DNA of 64,000 nucleotides, from NCBI GenBank assembly GCA_018806985.1, contig JADANN010000309.1:1550001-1614000 (forward strand). The letters are read 5' to 3'. Below, in pieces: positions 35,981 to 48,800 of the stretch. Position numbers and translations under genes: made by a program. How positions within the stretch are numbered: the stretch's first letter is position 1; each line of letters starts with the position of its first letter. The notes under the pieces are model-generated. The model was given only the letters and a program-made list of their open reading frames with translations, did not search any database and was not told the origin of the DNA. The stretch is from Angiostrongylus vasorum. Lineage: Eukaryota > Nematoda > Chromadorea > Rhabditida > Metastrongylidae.

Positions 35981-36143
35981 CTATAGGTGGTTCGCGTAGT
36001 TGTTGGATCCGTAGAGATTTGCCACATTAGGACTAGTGTTTGCAGCGGTGACTCCTGGTATCCGTTTATTGCCAGCTCGAGTTTCTGGAGGAAACGTCGA
36101 ACCTACCACTTTGGGTGATAAGCCGAGAAAACTAGACTCTCTA
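35981..36143 (-). CDS. Possible terminal coding exon of an unidentified minus-strand gene
   Basis: After an acceptor-like AAATGCAG (complement at about 36144-36151), a frame of 53 codons reads RESSFLGLSPKVVGSTFPPE, TRAGNKRIPGVTAANTSPN and NLYGSNNYANHL, then TAG at 35981. The composition is protein-like and the interval has no visible repeat. I could not find neighbouring exons on this strand or recognise the family, so a chance frame remains possible. Confidence 0.3.
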
Positions 36144-36159
36144 CTGCATTTGCGCGTCG

Positions 36160-36520
36160 ACATCCGGAAATACAAGATACCCGGTCGTCACGGTGAAGCG
36201 ATAAATTACTGAGGTGGGCAATTGCGAGGTCCACTTAGGAACTTGGTTATCCTTTACTGAATATCTTTGTCATTGTATTAGATAGTAGCATTTTTCACAT
36301 TTTCCGAAAGTTCAGTGGGAGTGGACGATCGATTTATTTTGCTCGTGTATTTCCTAACACTAATTGCCGTAGTTTCGGAGTTCGAGTAGTTAGCTGGATG
36401 TAGGAGAAAATTACCGTTTTGCTGGTCGTTTCTGATTTAATCGCCTCGCTTATGCTCGATTTCTCCATTATTGTTGTTCGTGAAAATGGGAGCTCTATAG
36501 AGGGTTTTTTTTAAATTTGT
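36160..36520. other. No recognisable content
   Basis: Stop-rich sequence with no repeat shared with the rest of the window. Confidence 0.35.
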
Positions 36521-36524
36521 TTAA

Positions 36525-36665
36525 CTTGGTGATGGGGCAGACTTTGCCCAGGCTGTCCTCGGGATTCCAGGGAACCACATTGGCTTAACCAGCAAATCTC
36601 CGAAAAATAGTGATTATGCTGGGGTCCGCACAACTAGTGATGACGGGCCGTTCAAGTATCAAATA
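36525..36665 (-). repeat. Dispersed repeat family R3, copy 3
   Basis: GACTTTGCCCAGGCTGTCCT, AACCAGCAAATCTCCGAAAA and TGCTGGGGTCCGCACAACTA match the R3 family in antisense. Confidence 0.75.
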
Positions 36666-36669
36666 AGTT

Positions 36670-37505
36670 AACTTGGTGATTGAGATTAAAGGCTGGTATA
36701 AGGAGAAGCCGCCATGTCAGAAATTCAGGGAATATTTCTCCCCTAGTGCAACTGTGTTAGATCTATAGCAGTTGTAGTGGGCCATCGTAAGAAAACTGAT
36801 GGTGTTCAGCAATGTGCTCCGCATTGCAATATCGTCATCGTTTTCTGTATCGCGCGGTTTCCTCATTAAGAGGCCTTCATGACTGCGGTAAGGAGCATTG
36901 AACGTTTTTGCACTATGTGTGGTACAACCACACCCTCTACTCCTTCGTTATGGATCGATATTTGGTGGATTTGTTGTCAAATAATAAAATATGGACTTAA
37001 TCACATGTCCATCCAGCATTCTATACTGCTAGCCAGATTGTCCATATTTCATTCTTATGTCACTTTTTATTTTCCCAAAGGTACTAGTCCAGTAGCCTTG
37101 AGTTGACATCTAACTGCCCCACCCAGATGTTTCTCTTGGTCGTGAAGTAGTCACGACGTGGCCCCGAAGGACACTTTCGGTTGTTATTGGATCAAGATGG
37201 CTCCGGCAGCAATGCCCAAGTGGCCGGCAGTAGCTGTTTTCTGATAGTCGGCCGAATTGATGCCGCTCCTGAGTGGTTTTGTGTATTTTTTTTTCAATGG
37301 CTGGAACACATGCTTCATTTCCTCCAGTGAACTACGTTCGACCGACTGCAGTACAGCTGTAACATTGTGGAGAAGGAATTTCTCAAGGAAGGCCAACTTT
37401 ACGTGTGTATAGGTGTCGTATGAATCATGAAAACTTGGCTGTTAAACGGTAGCTTGACTGGAAATTAAATAAAATGTTGGTTTTTGGGAAGAAGATTAGG
37501 TCACA
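36670..37505. other. No identified gene
   Basis: A minus frame at 37396-37184 is open for about 70 codons (LEKFLLHNVTAVLQSVERSS and later KKYTKPLRSGINSADYQKT). It is somewhat protein-like, but no family or splice context is recognisable. It may be a decayed repeat. Confidence 0.3.
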
Positions 37506-37526
37506 TCAAGATCTTCTTATAAAAAA

Positions 37527-37830
37527 AAGGATAAAACTGTCGGCGTTGATCAATTCCTGAGGGATACGCCATGCATTCGACTTCATTAAGATTCGTTTGG
37601 AGGTGATTGAATGCATATCTGGCCTTTATAATGACTCTCGGTGGCCTAACGATGTATCGAACCAGTGCTGCTATCCCTCCCAGACAAGTTTGGTACCAAC
37701 TGGCCAACTGGCCGACCCCGGAAGGATTTCCATCCTTGATTCTTCCTTGACTTGATGGCTCATGGGCGCGGGGGATCGACTCTACGTGTGTGTTGCAGGG
37801 GGGCCTCCGACCACTGCGCCACACGCACCC
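37527..37830 (-). repeat. tRNA-derived SINE, family 1
   Basis: Antisense copy with a small insertion (tandem TGGCCAACTGGCC near 37700). The flanks TCAAGATCTT (37506-37515) and TCAAGACCTT (37831-37840) are a near-perfect target-site duplication. Confidence 0.85.
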
Positions 37831-37844
37831 TCAAGACCTTATCG

Positions 37845-39810
37845 TGATTTTAAATTTAAGGATGATTTTGAAGGAAGTAATGCGGTCAAACACCTGTTTT
37901 GCATGCTTTCAAAAAAGTACTACTTTAAATTTAACGTGTCTTCTACTACCAATGGGAAAGCACTTTTTTTAGTACTACTGGGAAAGTTCATCTGAAATTT
38001 CGGCTAACTTCAATTTTCATGGGTCCATTGGGACAATTTCAAATTGAAAAAACACCGACTGACTCGATCTCCTTGAGCGGGTTTAGTCAATGACATTCCC
38101 GCTAATGATCATATACTCAACACGATTGGTTCGCAACAAACTGGATATTCGGATAGGAAGAAAGGTTAGCCTGCTAAGAACTGCCCGCCGAGTTAAAGTT
38201 ATAGAACGCTATAAAACAAAGGAACACTTTATATCGTTCAACACCGATCCTTCAAAGACATTTTTTGGGTTATCAAGCCATGAAACATTTCCCCGAGTTT
38301 GCTAGATTATCTGTTTCATGTTTATCAAGAAATCGATTTTTAATCTCTCCAAGAATTCCTTGAATCTTCACGACTTAAGTTGGCTCTAGCAGAATTGCCG
38401 TTTCATTCGTATCTTGGTGGTTAGACAGGCTTTTTTTTTCTATTTGAAAGTCTGGATCGCTGTTCCAGAGCATTTTAAATTCGACGGTGGGGGTGCTTAT
38501 GGTCATAGGAGGTTCATTACCATCCCAGTGGAAATCTTTTCATGACAACGAGACGTAGTTTGATATTTCGCTGAAGTTTTGGATAGAAATGTCGGAGTGA
38601 AATGTCGAACTGACTTGAAATCTTTCTGCTTTTCTAAGTTGCAGTTCTGGGCACACCGTGGCCATCATGGAGCGTTAAACCATATGATGGGAAGGAATGA
38701 ATTCGTATATCTCAACGTGGAATCCATCGAATACGCTGGTAATCCAGCATTTTTGTGGACCATATGAACTCCCTAGCGTGGGTCGAGGTAACTGACTTGT
38801 GAAAGACCATGGTAAATGTACGGGTGACTTACTTACAGATACTATGATCGCACTCCCTACTCATTCCATCGTTTATATGCGGTTAATTCGGATTCGCTTT
38901 CATATTCAGTACCCTTCAAAGTTGTAGTGAAGTGTCACGATCACTCCTAAAGCTTTCGCAAGAGGAATAGAATGTCAGAGCAGAATATTTTGCCTAGTAC
39001 TTTAAGACCTTTCGGCTCTGTAATGAATATTATGAATACTTCTCCTTAATAAGATTATAACGTTGTTTTACGTGCTCCTTGAAAGACACTAGCGCTTGCT
39101 GCCAGTCAAAGCATCTCGTGTAACTGCAATCTTTCAGCGAACGTTGTCTTCATTCCTGTTTCTTGTACGCTAGCCGATGTTTCTTCCTCCTAGTTTTATT
39201 CTCATTAACAATACCACTTTGCAGCGACAGAACCACATTTTTTTTCAAAGTTTAGCTGGTCGTTTGAGCAGTTTTACACATCTTTTAGTTGCATGGTGAG
39301 TTTGTTTTACTGCCACTGGGGCTTGTCTTTACTGGGCGGGGGTGGCGCCTGGGCTTGTAAAGTTTTACCAGGCCGTAAAATTCTAGAACTCTTGCATATT
39401 ATGTGCTTCTATTGTTGCTTCATGTTTACGACTTCAGTTAATATTTTCATAAATCCGGTCAGAGTTTTTACAAGTGCGTTCGAAGTGAGCGTTTCTAGGC
39501 CGGGGAATTGCACTATGGTATAAAGAAATTGGTCCACTCATTGTGTTTAAAGTTTCTTTTTTTAACTGGCTAGCTGTGAAATATGATATGTGATTGGTCT
39601 AGAAAAGTTAGTTAAACGGAGAATAATCAATGATGAGTAGTGAAAATTAGGCAAATGAGCGAAATGTGTGGTGAGCTTCTTACTGCCTCTTGTGTTAATC
39701 ATGTCTTCGTTCATTGATTCGAGCAGTGAGTCAGTCGTTCCATGCATGGTGGTTCTTTTCGCCTTCGAAGCAGTGCTGCTCGTGCCTCTTGCTACTGGTC
39801 CAATTACTCC
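37845..39810. other. Upstream region of the formin gene; no other gene seen
   Basis: About 2 kb of AT-rich sequence without repeats I recognise. Frames such as 38090-38305 and 39293-39523 have no family features. It would contain the promoter if transcription starts close to the first coding exon. No TATA element or motif can be assigned with confidence. Confidence 0.35.
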
Positions 39811-39819
39811 TTCCGACTC

Positions 39820-39837
39820 ACTCTTCTCTCTTTCCAG
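39820..39837 (+). promoter_or_regulatory. Strong 3' splice or trans-splice acceptor before the first coding exon
   Basis: A pyrimidine-rich run ending CTCTCTTTCCAG lies 39 nt upstream of the first FHOD ATG (39877). In nematodes an acceptor so close to the ATG suits spliced-leader trans-splicing. An upstream non-coding exon is the alternative. Confidence 0.55.
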
Positions 39838-42800
39838 GCTTTCGCTACGATCGGTGGCGGTGCGACGTCACTCGCGATGGCTGAGTCCAGTACCTACAGC
39901 TGCCGGGTGCAGTACGTCGACGACAGCGACCCATTCGCTTCGACGTCGAACGCGTTCCTCGAGCCGATGCGGCCAGTGACGTTCGCCTTCAGAATCCACG
40001 AAACCATCGCCGACCAGTTGCCTGAGGTCATTCGGACGCTCAGAGCGCCGCATAAGGTTCGTTGATCATTATTTTGTTCTTGCTCTTACAAAATGGACGC
40101 TTGTGATATTATCCTAGACTTAAAGAGGAACTACGAATAATGAAATTCCTCAGCCAAATGGCGTTTATGAATGAGTGTGGGACACGGATCTTTTCTAGAG
40201 TCCATGCCATTTCAATACAGAGGACCTAGAACTGTGACAATTTAGCATATTTTTTCGCTGCGATCTTCTTTGTAAGCGGATCCTGATGAAGACCTAAAAC
40301 AGCGCTAAACTTCGACGAGAAGGAAATTCTTCTAAATTTTGCTCGAATCAGTCTCGAGTTCCGACTATAGTGTTTCACTGTCTTTCCCTAAATCATTCCT
40401 ATATTTTGGACGTTTTATGTGCTTTTACATTTTACGTTAATCTTTAGAACTGGAGACAAATAGTAAAGCAGATCTTTTCACCATTCCACTTCTTCATTTT
40501 AAGTTTTTGAATCGGTCTAATGAAAATGAAGCGCAATGAGTTTCTGTACACATAACTGTTATGCTGTCAGTGACTAGTTAGAGTGCGAGCTACTTTAAGC
40601 CGTATGATCCGCGTTTACGTCGCTACTGGAACAGTAGTTCTTGGTAGCAATCAACGTCATGCTGCATCTTTTTCCGTTCACAGTAATGAGTTTATGAGCC
40701 ATTTGGCTTTCCTATTCATGACACATCCATCTCTCTTGACACAAAACTGCGTGCGATAGGTGAGTCGAAGATAAATGGAAAATAAATACTGGCTTCCTTG
40801 ACAGTAATGGCCACTTAGGAAACAGAGGTTTATAAGGGGTTTTGAAGAATCTCCATCCGATTTGAATAGCGTTCGCAGAAGAGCGTTCGAAAGTCAACCT
40901 CATAGCATGGAAATCAGTTGAAAAGCAATACATCAACGTTTCATTTCTACCGTAGCATTCATTCTTTGCGGCCTAATAGAGAATGTGTCTCTCATGCGGT
41001 CGAACATCTGAGTCGTGTTATGGAAACCGATCGTTTTATTTAACGAAACCCAGCGGCAAAGAAGTTTTTCGAGAATGCTGGGAACAAAGTTTCTTCTTCA
41101 AATTTTTTGTACCTTTAACATTTAAATAGCGCCGTGTACTTGAAGTCTGTTTCGGGTTTGCGCGCTACAGCTTCCTAGTGATTATACCAATAACGAATAA
41201 GGACGCTCTGCTTTAGAGTACGAAGGAAGTAAGAAGAAAGAAAGAATGATTGATCGAAATGTAGTACCTTTCTGGCACTGGGACTTTTTTTCGGTCCAAA
41301 ATGACCCCATTTCTAATGCTGCAATTTCTCATTCTGTGCGAGTGATGTTGATTGGTCCTTAAGGGTTTTCTTCTGTACTTTCACAACTAACAACCTTGAC
41401 GAACGATAAGAGGTCCTGCATTGAAAATTACTCAAAACACTGCTTTGAAACTGAAGAAACAACCAGCTAGTATCAGGTTTTAGACATACCAAGAAACAAT
41501 TGTTCAGCAATCGGTTTCTCTAGTGTTTGTTATGCTCGCAGTGCTTAGTAGAAGAGTTCTTTAATGTCATGTCACTATATTTCGCAAATAAGAGCTGTAT
41601 AAAAAAGGCAACAAAATTACTTGCTGTGCAAATCGAAGCATCAATGGTAGCAGAGATTACCAATATCTATTGACCTTTAACCTTAGTGAACGACAATGTC
41701 GATCTCTCAATCAGTAGCTCAAGGGCACGTGTGGCGCAGTGGTCGGAGGTGCCCTGCAACACACACGTGGAATCGATCCCGTGCCCATGGCTCGCCGAGC
41801 TTTCCGTTCCTCCGGGGCCGGCAAACTGGTAGCAAACTTCTCTGGGAGGATAGCAGGACTGGATCGATACATCGGTAGGCCACTGCGAGTCATTGCAAAG
41901 GCCGGATATCCATTCAGTCGCCTCCAAACGATGCTTAATGAAGTCGAATGCACGGCGTATCCCTCAAGGATTGATCAACACCGAGAGCTTTATCCTTTTA
42001 TTCTTTTTTAATCAGTAGCTCAAGTGAAAAAGTTTGAAATTGTCCAGCCAATTTCATCGGTATATAACGAGAGGATCGGTATCGAAAAGCATCTATCCTT
42101 GATTAGTCATAATTCGCAATATACTTTGAACCCAGTGGAAAACAACAATGAGCACTAGATAAGAGTTCATGCCTTTTTTGGACGGACATTCACCGTCTGT
42201 AGCGCAGCACCCTCTTGCTGATAACAACAAAACTGATCGATGATCCGTGCAAAGTAGGAGTGTTAGAGATTGATAGAAATCAACTATAGACGTTATTTCA
42301 TTCGGGGCGTCCTCTGTTTCGCAGCGAGCACTACGTTTAACTCTGGCACAATGAGCAACGCTATAGTTGGTGCTCTATTCTTGTAATAGTTCTGGCGATC
42401 TCATTCTACTCGACTGTCGTTATCAGTTTTTCAGCCCGGTGACTCAGCTTTGCAATTATACAAAAGTCTGGAGAGAGGCGGTGGCGAATTTCTCAGTTAT
42501 CTCGATAGTGAGCTAACGCTAGCCGATCAACACGATGAATTCGAAGAGATGAAGAGCGACAGGTTGGTGCCATTCGTTAAGATGTTTTTTTTTTTTCATC
42601 TGAGCGACAAAAATCGTCTCATGGAGCCATAGGATCTTTGTGAACTCTAGCTAGCCTTTTAGTAGACTTTGCTCATGGTTATGAGCTTTTCATTTCTGAA
42701 ATGAATACACTAGTGTGAAGGTGGAGTTGGCGACATTGATCAAAAATCTCAACTCACCACCATATTCTTGTCGTGTCTGATGCTGTGAATGTGGTTAAAA

Positions 42801-45800
42801 ACCCGAAGTAACTTTGTTTGTTACAAACGGAAGTCAGTCACCAATTTTTTTTACTTTTAAAGCTAGGTCTTCTTGGCACGGGACTGGGCGCCACATTGCA
42901 CTGAGCTATGGTAGTGTGAGCTTGGTTTTTTTTAGTGTGAGAATCCAAATGCGAAATTCCAGTTCTACGAGATTCTAAAGAATACTCTGTACGTTTGACA
43001 CCGGCGTTTCATTTCCATTTTCAGTGTTCATTGAACCAATGCATTTCTAGACCGAGAATTTGCGGTTTTCATGGGAATTGACTCGAAAATTTTACTAATC
43101 TTCTGTTGAAAGCTCAATCTGTAATCGCTCAGTTATGATTTGGAGTGAACTTTCAAGAGAGAAAAGTATGGAAAATAAAAGGGATGTTCACAGTTCAAAC
43201 CATAGAACCTTGTCACCGTATTAATAAGAGCCCATTCAATATCTGTTCTCCTCAGGGTGTGTTCTGAGGAGTGATTGTTTCACGAGATGAAAAGTAGTTC
43301 GTTAAAAGGAAAGCACATCGGTAATACGTTGTTTATCCCGGAACTCTCTTGGAAATTTCTGGAAGAGAGCTGGAAGGCAGCACTGGCGACGTGACAGTCA
43401 GCGTATTCCGGAGTCGCGCGCACCATCCTTTCGCCTTCTCGTCGACCCGTGCTGCCCCTTCACTTGGCACCCCTACTATTGACAGTTACACGTGAAGGCG
43501 ATGCAGGATTCGCCAACGACGTTTTGCTAGGCTCCATGGATGTGTAGAGATTGAATTTGTCCCATTTGTCCACCCCAGTCTTTATCAGTTGATTCATATT
43601 TTTTTAGCTTTTGAAAATATAAATGTAGACAGGTTGCATTTATTTTATTAAAGCATGTTGCACTCTTCCATGAGTAACATGGATGCAAATGATGGCTAAA
43701 GCATCGTTATGATTGTTTTCACTTTTAAGCGATAGTTGACTTCGTATGTAGGCGAATCCATCACTGACAACCCTCTAGGCATCAGAATTTATTAGCGATG
43801 AGAATGAAATTTCAAGTGCTTGTACAATCACAACTTGCTTTGAATTTGTAAAAAAGGCAGAGATAAAATATACGATTCGAGACCAAACATGAGATGTGGT
43901 AAGAGAAATGAGAATCCTAGAAGTTCTCTAGAATTCCTTCTCTTCGCACTGATCTCATTAACTGTTCAGATTTGTCAAAAACCTTAAGTATCCCTCCATT
44001 CCGGGATTTCTCGCTGGAATTCTCGTAGCAGGGGAGGCGTGGCCTCTGTCGCGCACCGACAATCGGTGTCACTCTCCCCATGGCGCCTCCTAGACGATTG
44101 CGATATTAGGCCATGGAATATTCTCACGCACTATCATATTTGCTGTCCTATTCCGCACAAGACTAGCATGTCTTGCGCCGAATCCTACTCTGTCAGGTAT
44201 CCGTTGCTGCGAAACGATAAGTCTGCCAATTCGACACCGTCGGTCAAAGCTTCTCTGGCACGTGCACTATCTACCTATGATGAGATGTATTCTCAAGCAC
44301 CGAAGCCAATTCTAAAGACTTATGACATCGATCTATCAATTCGCATTGATGCATCGACGTCTGCGGCGGCTCCATGTTTGGGCAGGGTCACATGCTCAAT
44401 CGATGAGGTCGACGCTTACAAATCAAAAACTTCTGGAGCCAAGTTGGATATGCCACTGATTGTGAAGCCATCGAAGCAACAGATCGGTAGAGAATCTACT
44501 CTGGAGAAGAGAAGTCGTAGTATGGAAACCCGTGAACAACCGATAAAAGAACTACGGCAGCGAAGAACAGAGGCATCAACGATCTGCCGAAGAAGGACTA
44601 TGGGAGGAGCTGATGACACAAAACCAAAGTGGTACTCAAGCTCCGTCGATGGCGGTCCTGATTCCTCTACCCTTCCGAAGAACTATCTCAGAAGACCGTC
44701 AGTGTTGCATACAGCTGCTCCTGCTCATGTCGAAGCAATTCCATACATTGATGACAGTATCGGACCACCACCACCTAAACCAGTCAGGAGTTTCACACAG
44801 TTCTGTGGGTATTCAAAAAGCCCTCACCAAAGCGAACCTTTAAAAATTTCTAAGGAAACCGTGAGATCAGAGGGATCTGAATTGCTCAATTGCTTGGCTA
44901 AGCCTGTTCAAATAGTAGATCCGATCACCTCCACGGTTAGAAGAGATCCGAAGCCACTTGAACTAACCAGATCGTCACTCTTGCATTGTCCTTCAGATCC
45001 ACAAGAAAATTTGAACAACTCGTCTAAGGAACTCTCAAAGCGATATCCTTGGCAGGTGGCCAACTCCGATGAATTACCGAAGGAGAAGGAAATATCTCGC
45101 GGTGTGAGTCATATTAGAATAGATAGTGGCTATAAATCGGATAGGAAATCGTCGACAGACATGTCGCCCGAACTCTCTCGAGCAATTATTCCAACTGAAA
45201 ACAGAGTTACCAACCCCACTATCTCCCCAATTTCACAAATCGACGACGATTCATTTAGCGAGACTGAGTCGGGTAGTGATGTGAGCGATTTTCACTGGGA
45301 TGAGGACCATGAGAACAGGTTTGCGATATCGTCGCTATTTGGGGGGTAGCGAGACTATCTAAATTTCACAGTTGAAAAGACGTTTAGAGAGATAAGTCTA
45401 TACTTTAATACAAATACCCTCTTTTTGAAATTCCACACCACTCTCATTGCAGTAAGCGGTACAGTTTGGTGCTGAGGACTCAGACACAATTGCGGGTCAA
45501 GGCTATAATAGGTAAGAATTGCTTGTAAGAATAGCGGAAACGTTTCTGTTTAGAAATTTAATCTCGTTCGGTGAAATAAAATTTGAATGTTGGCCCAATG
45601 GACTGGTTCTTGCTACTGTTTATCGGTAGTTGTGAATCGATAGGTGTTTTAGTTTTCATTTCGTGTGTACATTTTGTAGAGCTGTAGAAGCAAAAAATGC
45701 AAAGATATTTTACTGAATAGGGGGGCGAATAGCACAGTAGCAGTGATCTCCATCATCTCGAGCATAGTGCTAATTCGATTCTGCTCCGGGCCAACCAAGC

Positions 45801-48800
45801 CTCTCATCCCTCCGCGATCGAGAAATTGGTACCGGACTTGTCTGGGAAAAACTCACTCTCTGCGATCCAAGTGTGAACACTCCAGCCTTGCTATCTCAGG
45901 ACTGCACGAGAATTGCTCAAGGAGCATTCTACAACATTCAAGATGGAATAAAAATCCTCAAGCAGCAACCGAAGCCACACGTGAAAAGTTGGAAAATCTC
46001 CGTGGACAATGGATGCGAGGAAACGAATCGAATGTGGGAGCTGTTGGGACCCGCGCAATAGACGTGAAGACGGGTCATATAAAATAAAATAAAAGTCGGT
46101 AAATTTTCTGCATGTCGGTCTTCAAACTAATGGATTTTCAGATAAGCTTCTTTCCAATACCGGACGCGATCAACGACGAGCCTTGTTTTCTCTTAAGAAA
46201 ATATTCCAGGTACTTTTTTCGCTCACAATATTCAAAAGCTGTTTCGTGCTAGAAAGAAATTCGCTACACTACTTTCTCTACTTCACATATGGATTTCACT
46301 AAGAGGAAGGCTCGTTAATGTAAAAAATGATTAGAAGTTCTTCTATCACACGAGGTTCCGCAAAGGAGCTGCTTATTCCTTATAGAGTTTGTGATTTTCA
46401 TTCTTAGGACGACCGTGACCTCGTGCCGGAGTTCGTGCAGAATGGTGGTCTGGACTGTATGGTAAGGCTAGGTCGACTAGCAGATCAGAACCATCAGAAT
46501 TACATATTGTGAGGTACTGCGATGTCCCGTTTTTCATCTGTGAATACATTTGTCCTAAAAAGTATTTCGTTTCAAAACTCTATACATCGTCTCTTAATAT
46601 TGAAGAATAGTATAAGATTTTTTCTGTTTCTAACATAGTAGTGGTAACTAGGGTGCGCGTAGCGCAGTGGTCGCAGGCGCCCTGCAATACACATGGGATC
46701 GATCCCCCTGTGCCCCAAGCTCACCAAGGCTTTCGTCCTTCCATGATCGGCAAATTGGTGCCATACTTGTCTGGGAGTATAGCAACACTGACTAGATACA
46801 TCGGTAGGCCACTGCGAGTCATTGTAAAGGTCAGATATGCATTCAGTCATCTTCAGCTATGCTTAATAAAGTCGAATTTTTTCTTTTAACTATGGTGGTA
46901 TACGTGGTAGCACTGTCCAAAGGAATACGTCTCTTTCTACAACTTACCACCCATTTGCTACGGACCGTTATTTTTTAGATATTTCTTTGAAAAATCCAAA
47001 TGCTATTTTTGCCCTTCAAAAAAACGTGATTTGCTTGCTGTTCCGAGATTATGTTCTCTTCATTCATTCCACTCGATCTACACCAGATCCACTGCCGATC
47101 GAATTTACTATGGAGAGAAATTAATCTAGTATATGATGAACTTGCAGTTTGCTGCTTACTTTGCTCATTGCAGCTCTCGGTCAAGTGATGCTCTATGTGG
47201 ACGGCATGAACGGCATTATTGCCCACAACACCACCATCCAGTGGTTGTACGAACTGCTTGACTCTCCGGTGAGTGCTAACCTATTCGTCTCATCATCGTC
47301 CTCGTCCATATCGTTCGCCCATGTGCTTTTCATTGTCCGTATTCTGTGTATATCGTTTAGTTGTACAGTGAGTCTGAACGTCAAGAAATGAGCCCATATC
47401 GGCTCGAATGGGTGAGCTGCATGACTGCATGGATTTCCATGTCATTCCCTGTATATGATTTCGAGTTCCTAACTGTATGGTTGCCATTTTCTCCTGTTTT
47501 TTGCATACTTACTCGACATTTCCGGAAATAATGTTCTGTACGAATGCGAGAGCTAAAGTAACCGAAATCACCGATAGGATACCATGCGGTCAAATTTATC
47601 ACTGTCAGATGCTAATTTTTTATTTTTTTGTTTTTCATATAAATCGCCGTCACATATTGTGCGCATCCCAAGATCTCTTTTCATTTGTTTCGTTGTGTTA
47701 TGTCATTCATCTATGAGGGTGCTCAAATTTCCTGCAATTGTCTTTATGAATCTCGTCGAATGTTCGTCGATCTGAGTCTTCGTGGGAATCTCGGACTAAC
47801 TCGACTAAAAAACTCTAAGATTTCAGCAGAGCGGTCGCATCACTTGTGCATGGAATGAAGGTTTTCTCAAAGGTGTATGATAGCAAGTCTTCTATGATGA
47901 AACGGGAAGAAGTGCTCTATTGGCCTGGTACTCCAACCAAGCTAAGATCGTGCGTGCGTTATATACAATCTCTAAGCATTGTGCGACTTGGATCTTAGGA
48001 ATGATCTTTGGTTGATGTTAAAATTGTATCGATTTTCGTGAGCACAAGGATGCCGATAGTTCAAGAAATTCTTCGCCTGACGCTGATGTCAATCGTGGCT
48101 GGATGCTTCAGAGGAAATAGATTACATTATAGACGACGAAATATGATCCGCCACATATGGCGCGAAAATAAGATAGCTATATAACTTTAAACAAGCATAT
48201 CGCAGGTTTATTAAGTGAAATAAGGGGCTCATTTCAATGTACATGCATTTGCCAACAAGCCGCAAGTTTGTTTTTGTTCTGTCACAACAAAATCCTGATC
48301 TGAGGGTACGTATGAACGGCCTTTTTTCGAAGTCCTTTCAAAGGTTCAGACCTCGAGAGAGAAGAGAGTGAACATGCGGCATTTCATCCAGCCGGATTCA
48401 ATGACATCTCCGAATGCATCTCTGTCTGCGGCTGCCAGGATTGCGTTAAGAAAAGCTGGGACTTTTCTTTTAACGGATGGAGTTTCAGAGAAATATTGTT
48501 ATTATCTACTACACAAAACCCGAGACCGCATGTAACACTGTGTAGATCCAGCACTTCTTGTATTCGATTCGTTTTATGGCATTCACCATCTGCTTAGGTC
48601 TTCGAACACTTTTCATGTGGCTTTGGCAATGTCTAGAGGATTTTTTCGTCTTCATCACAAAAGGCATTGAATGCCAGTCGAGTCGATTGATCTTGAAAGA
48701 GCCGTGCTAGCGTGTCCCCACTTGGGTGAGGGCAAGTAAGCTTGTCCCAGAGAAATCTAGTACCAAACAAATATAGAACTGGGATGACTCCTTACAACAA

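Noticed and set aside
36999..37080. Possible tRNA or small RNA in an AT-rich hairpin region
   Set aside because: No conserved boxes and no stable cloverleaf visible by eye.
41711..41953. Overlapping open frames on both strands
   Set aside because: They are translations of the family 1 SINE. The same peptides recur at 28482, 46641, 56670, 59595 and 62386.
44416..44619. Minus-strand frame opposite the cassette exon
   Set aside because: Shadow of the plus-strand coding frame, with no splice signals of its own.
47820..47880. Possible extra formin exon after GATTTCAG
   Set aside because: The frame closes after about 20 codons and the FHOD protein is already continuous from 47268 to 49259.
48370..48540. 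ATG frame of about 55 codons in a formin intron
   Set aside because: No phase-compatible splice sites and no resemblance to FHOD. It may be a repeat fragment.
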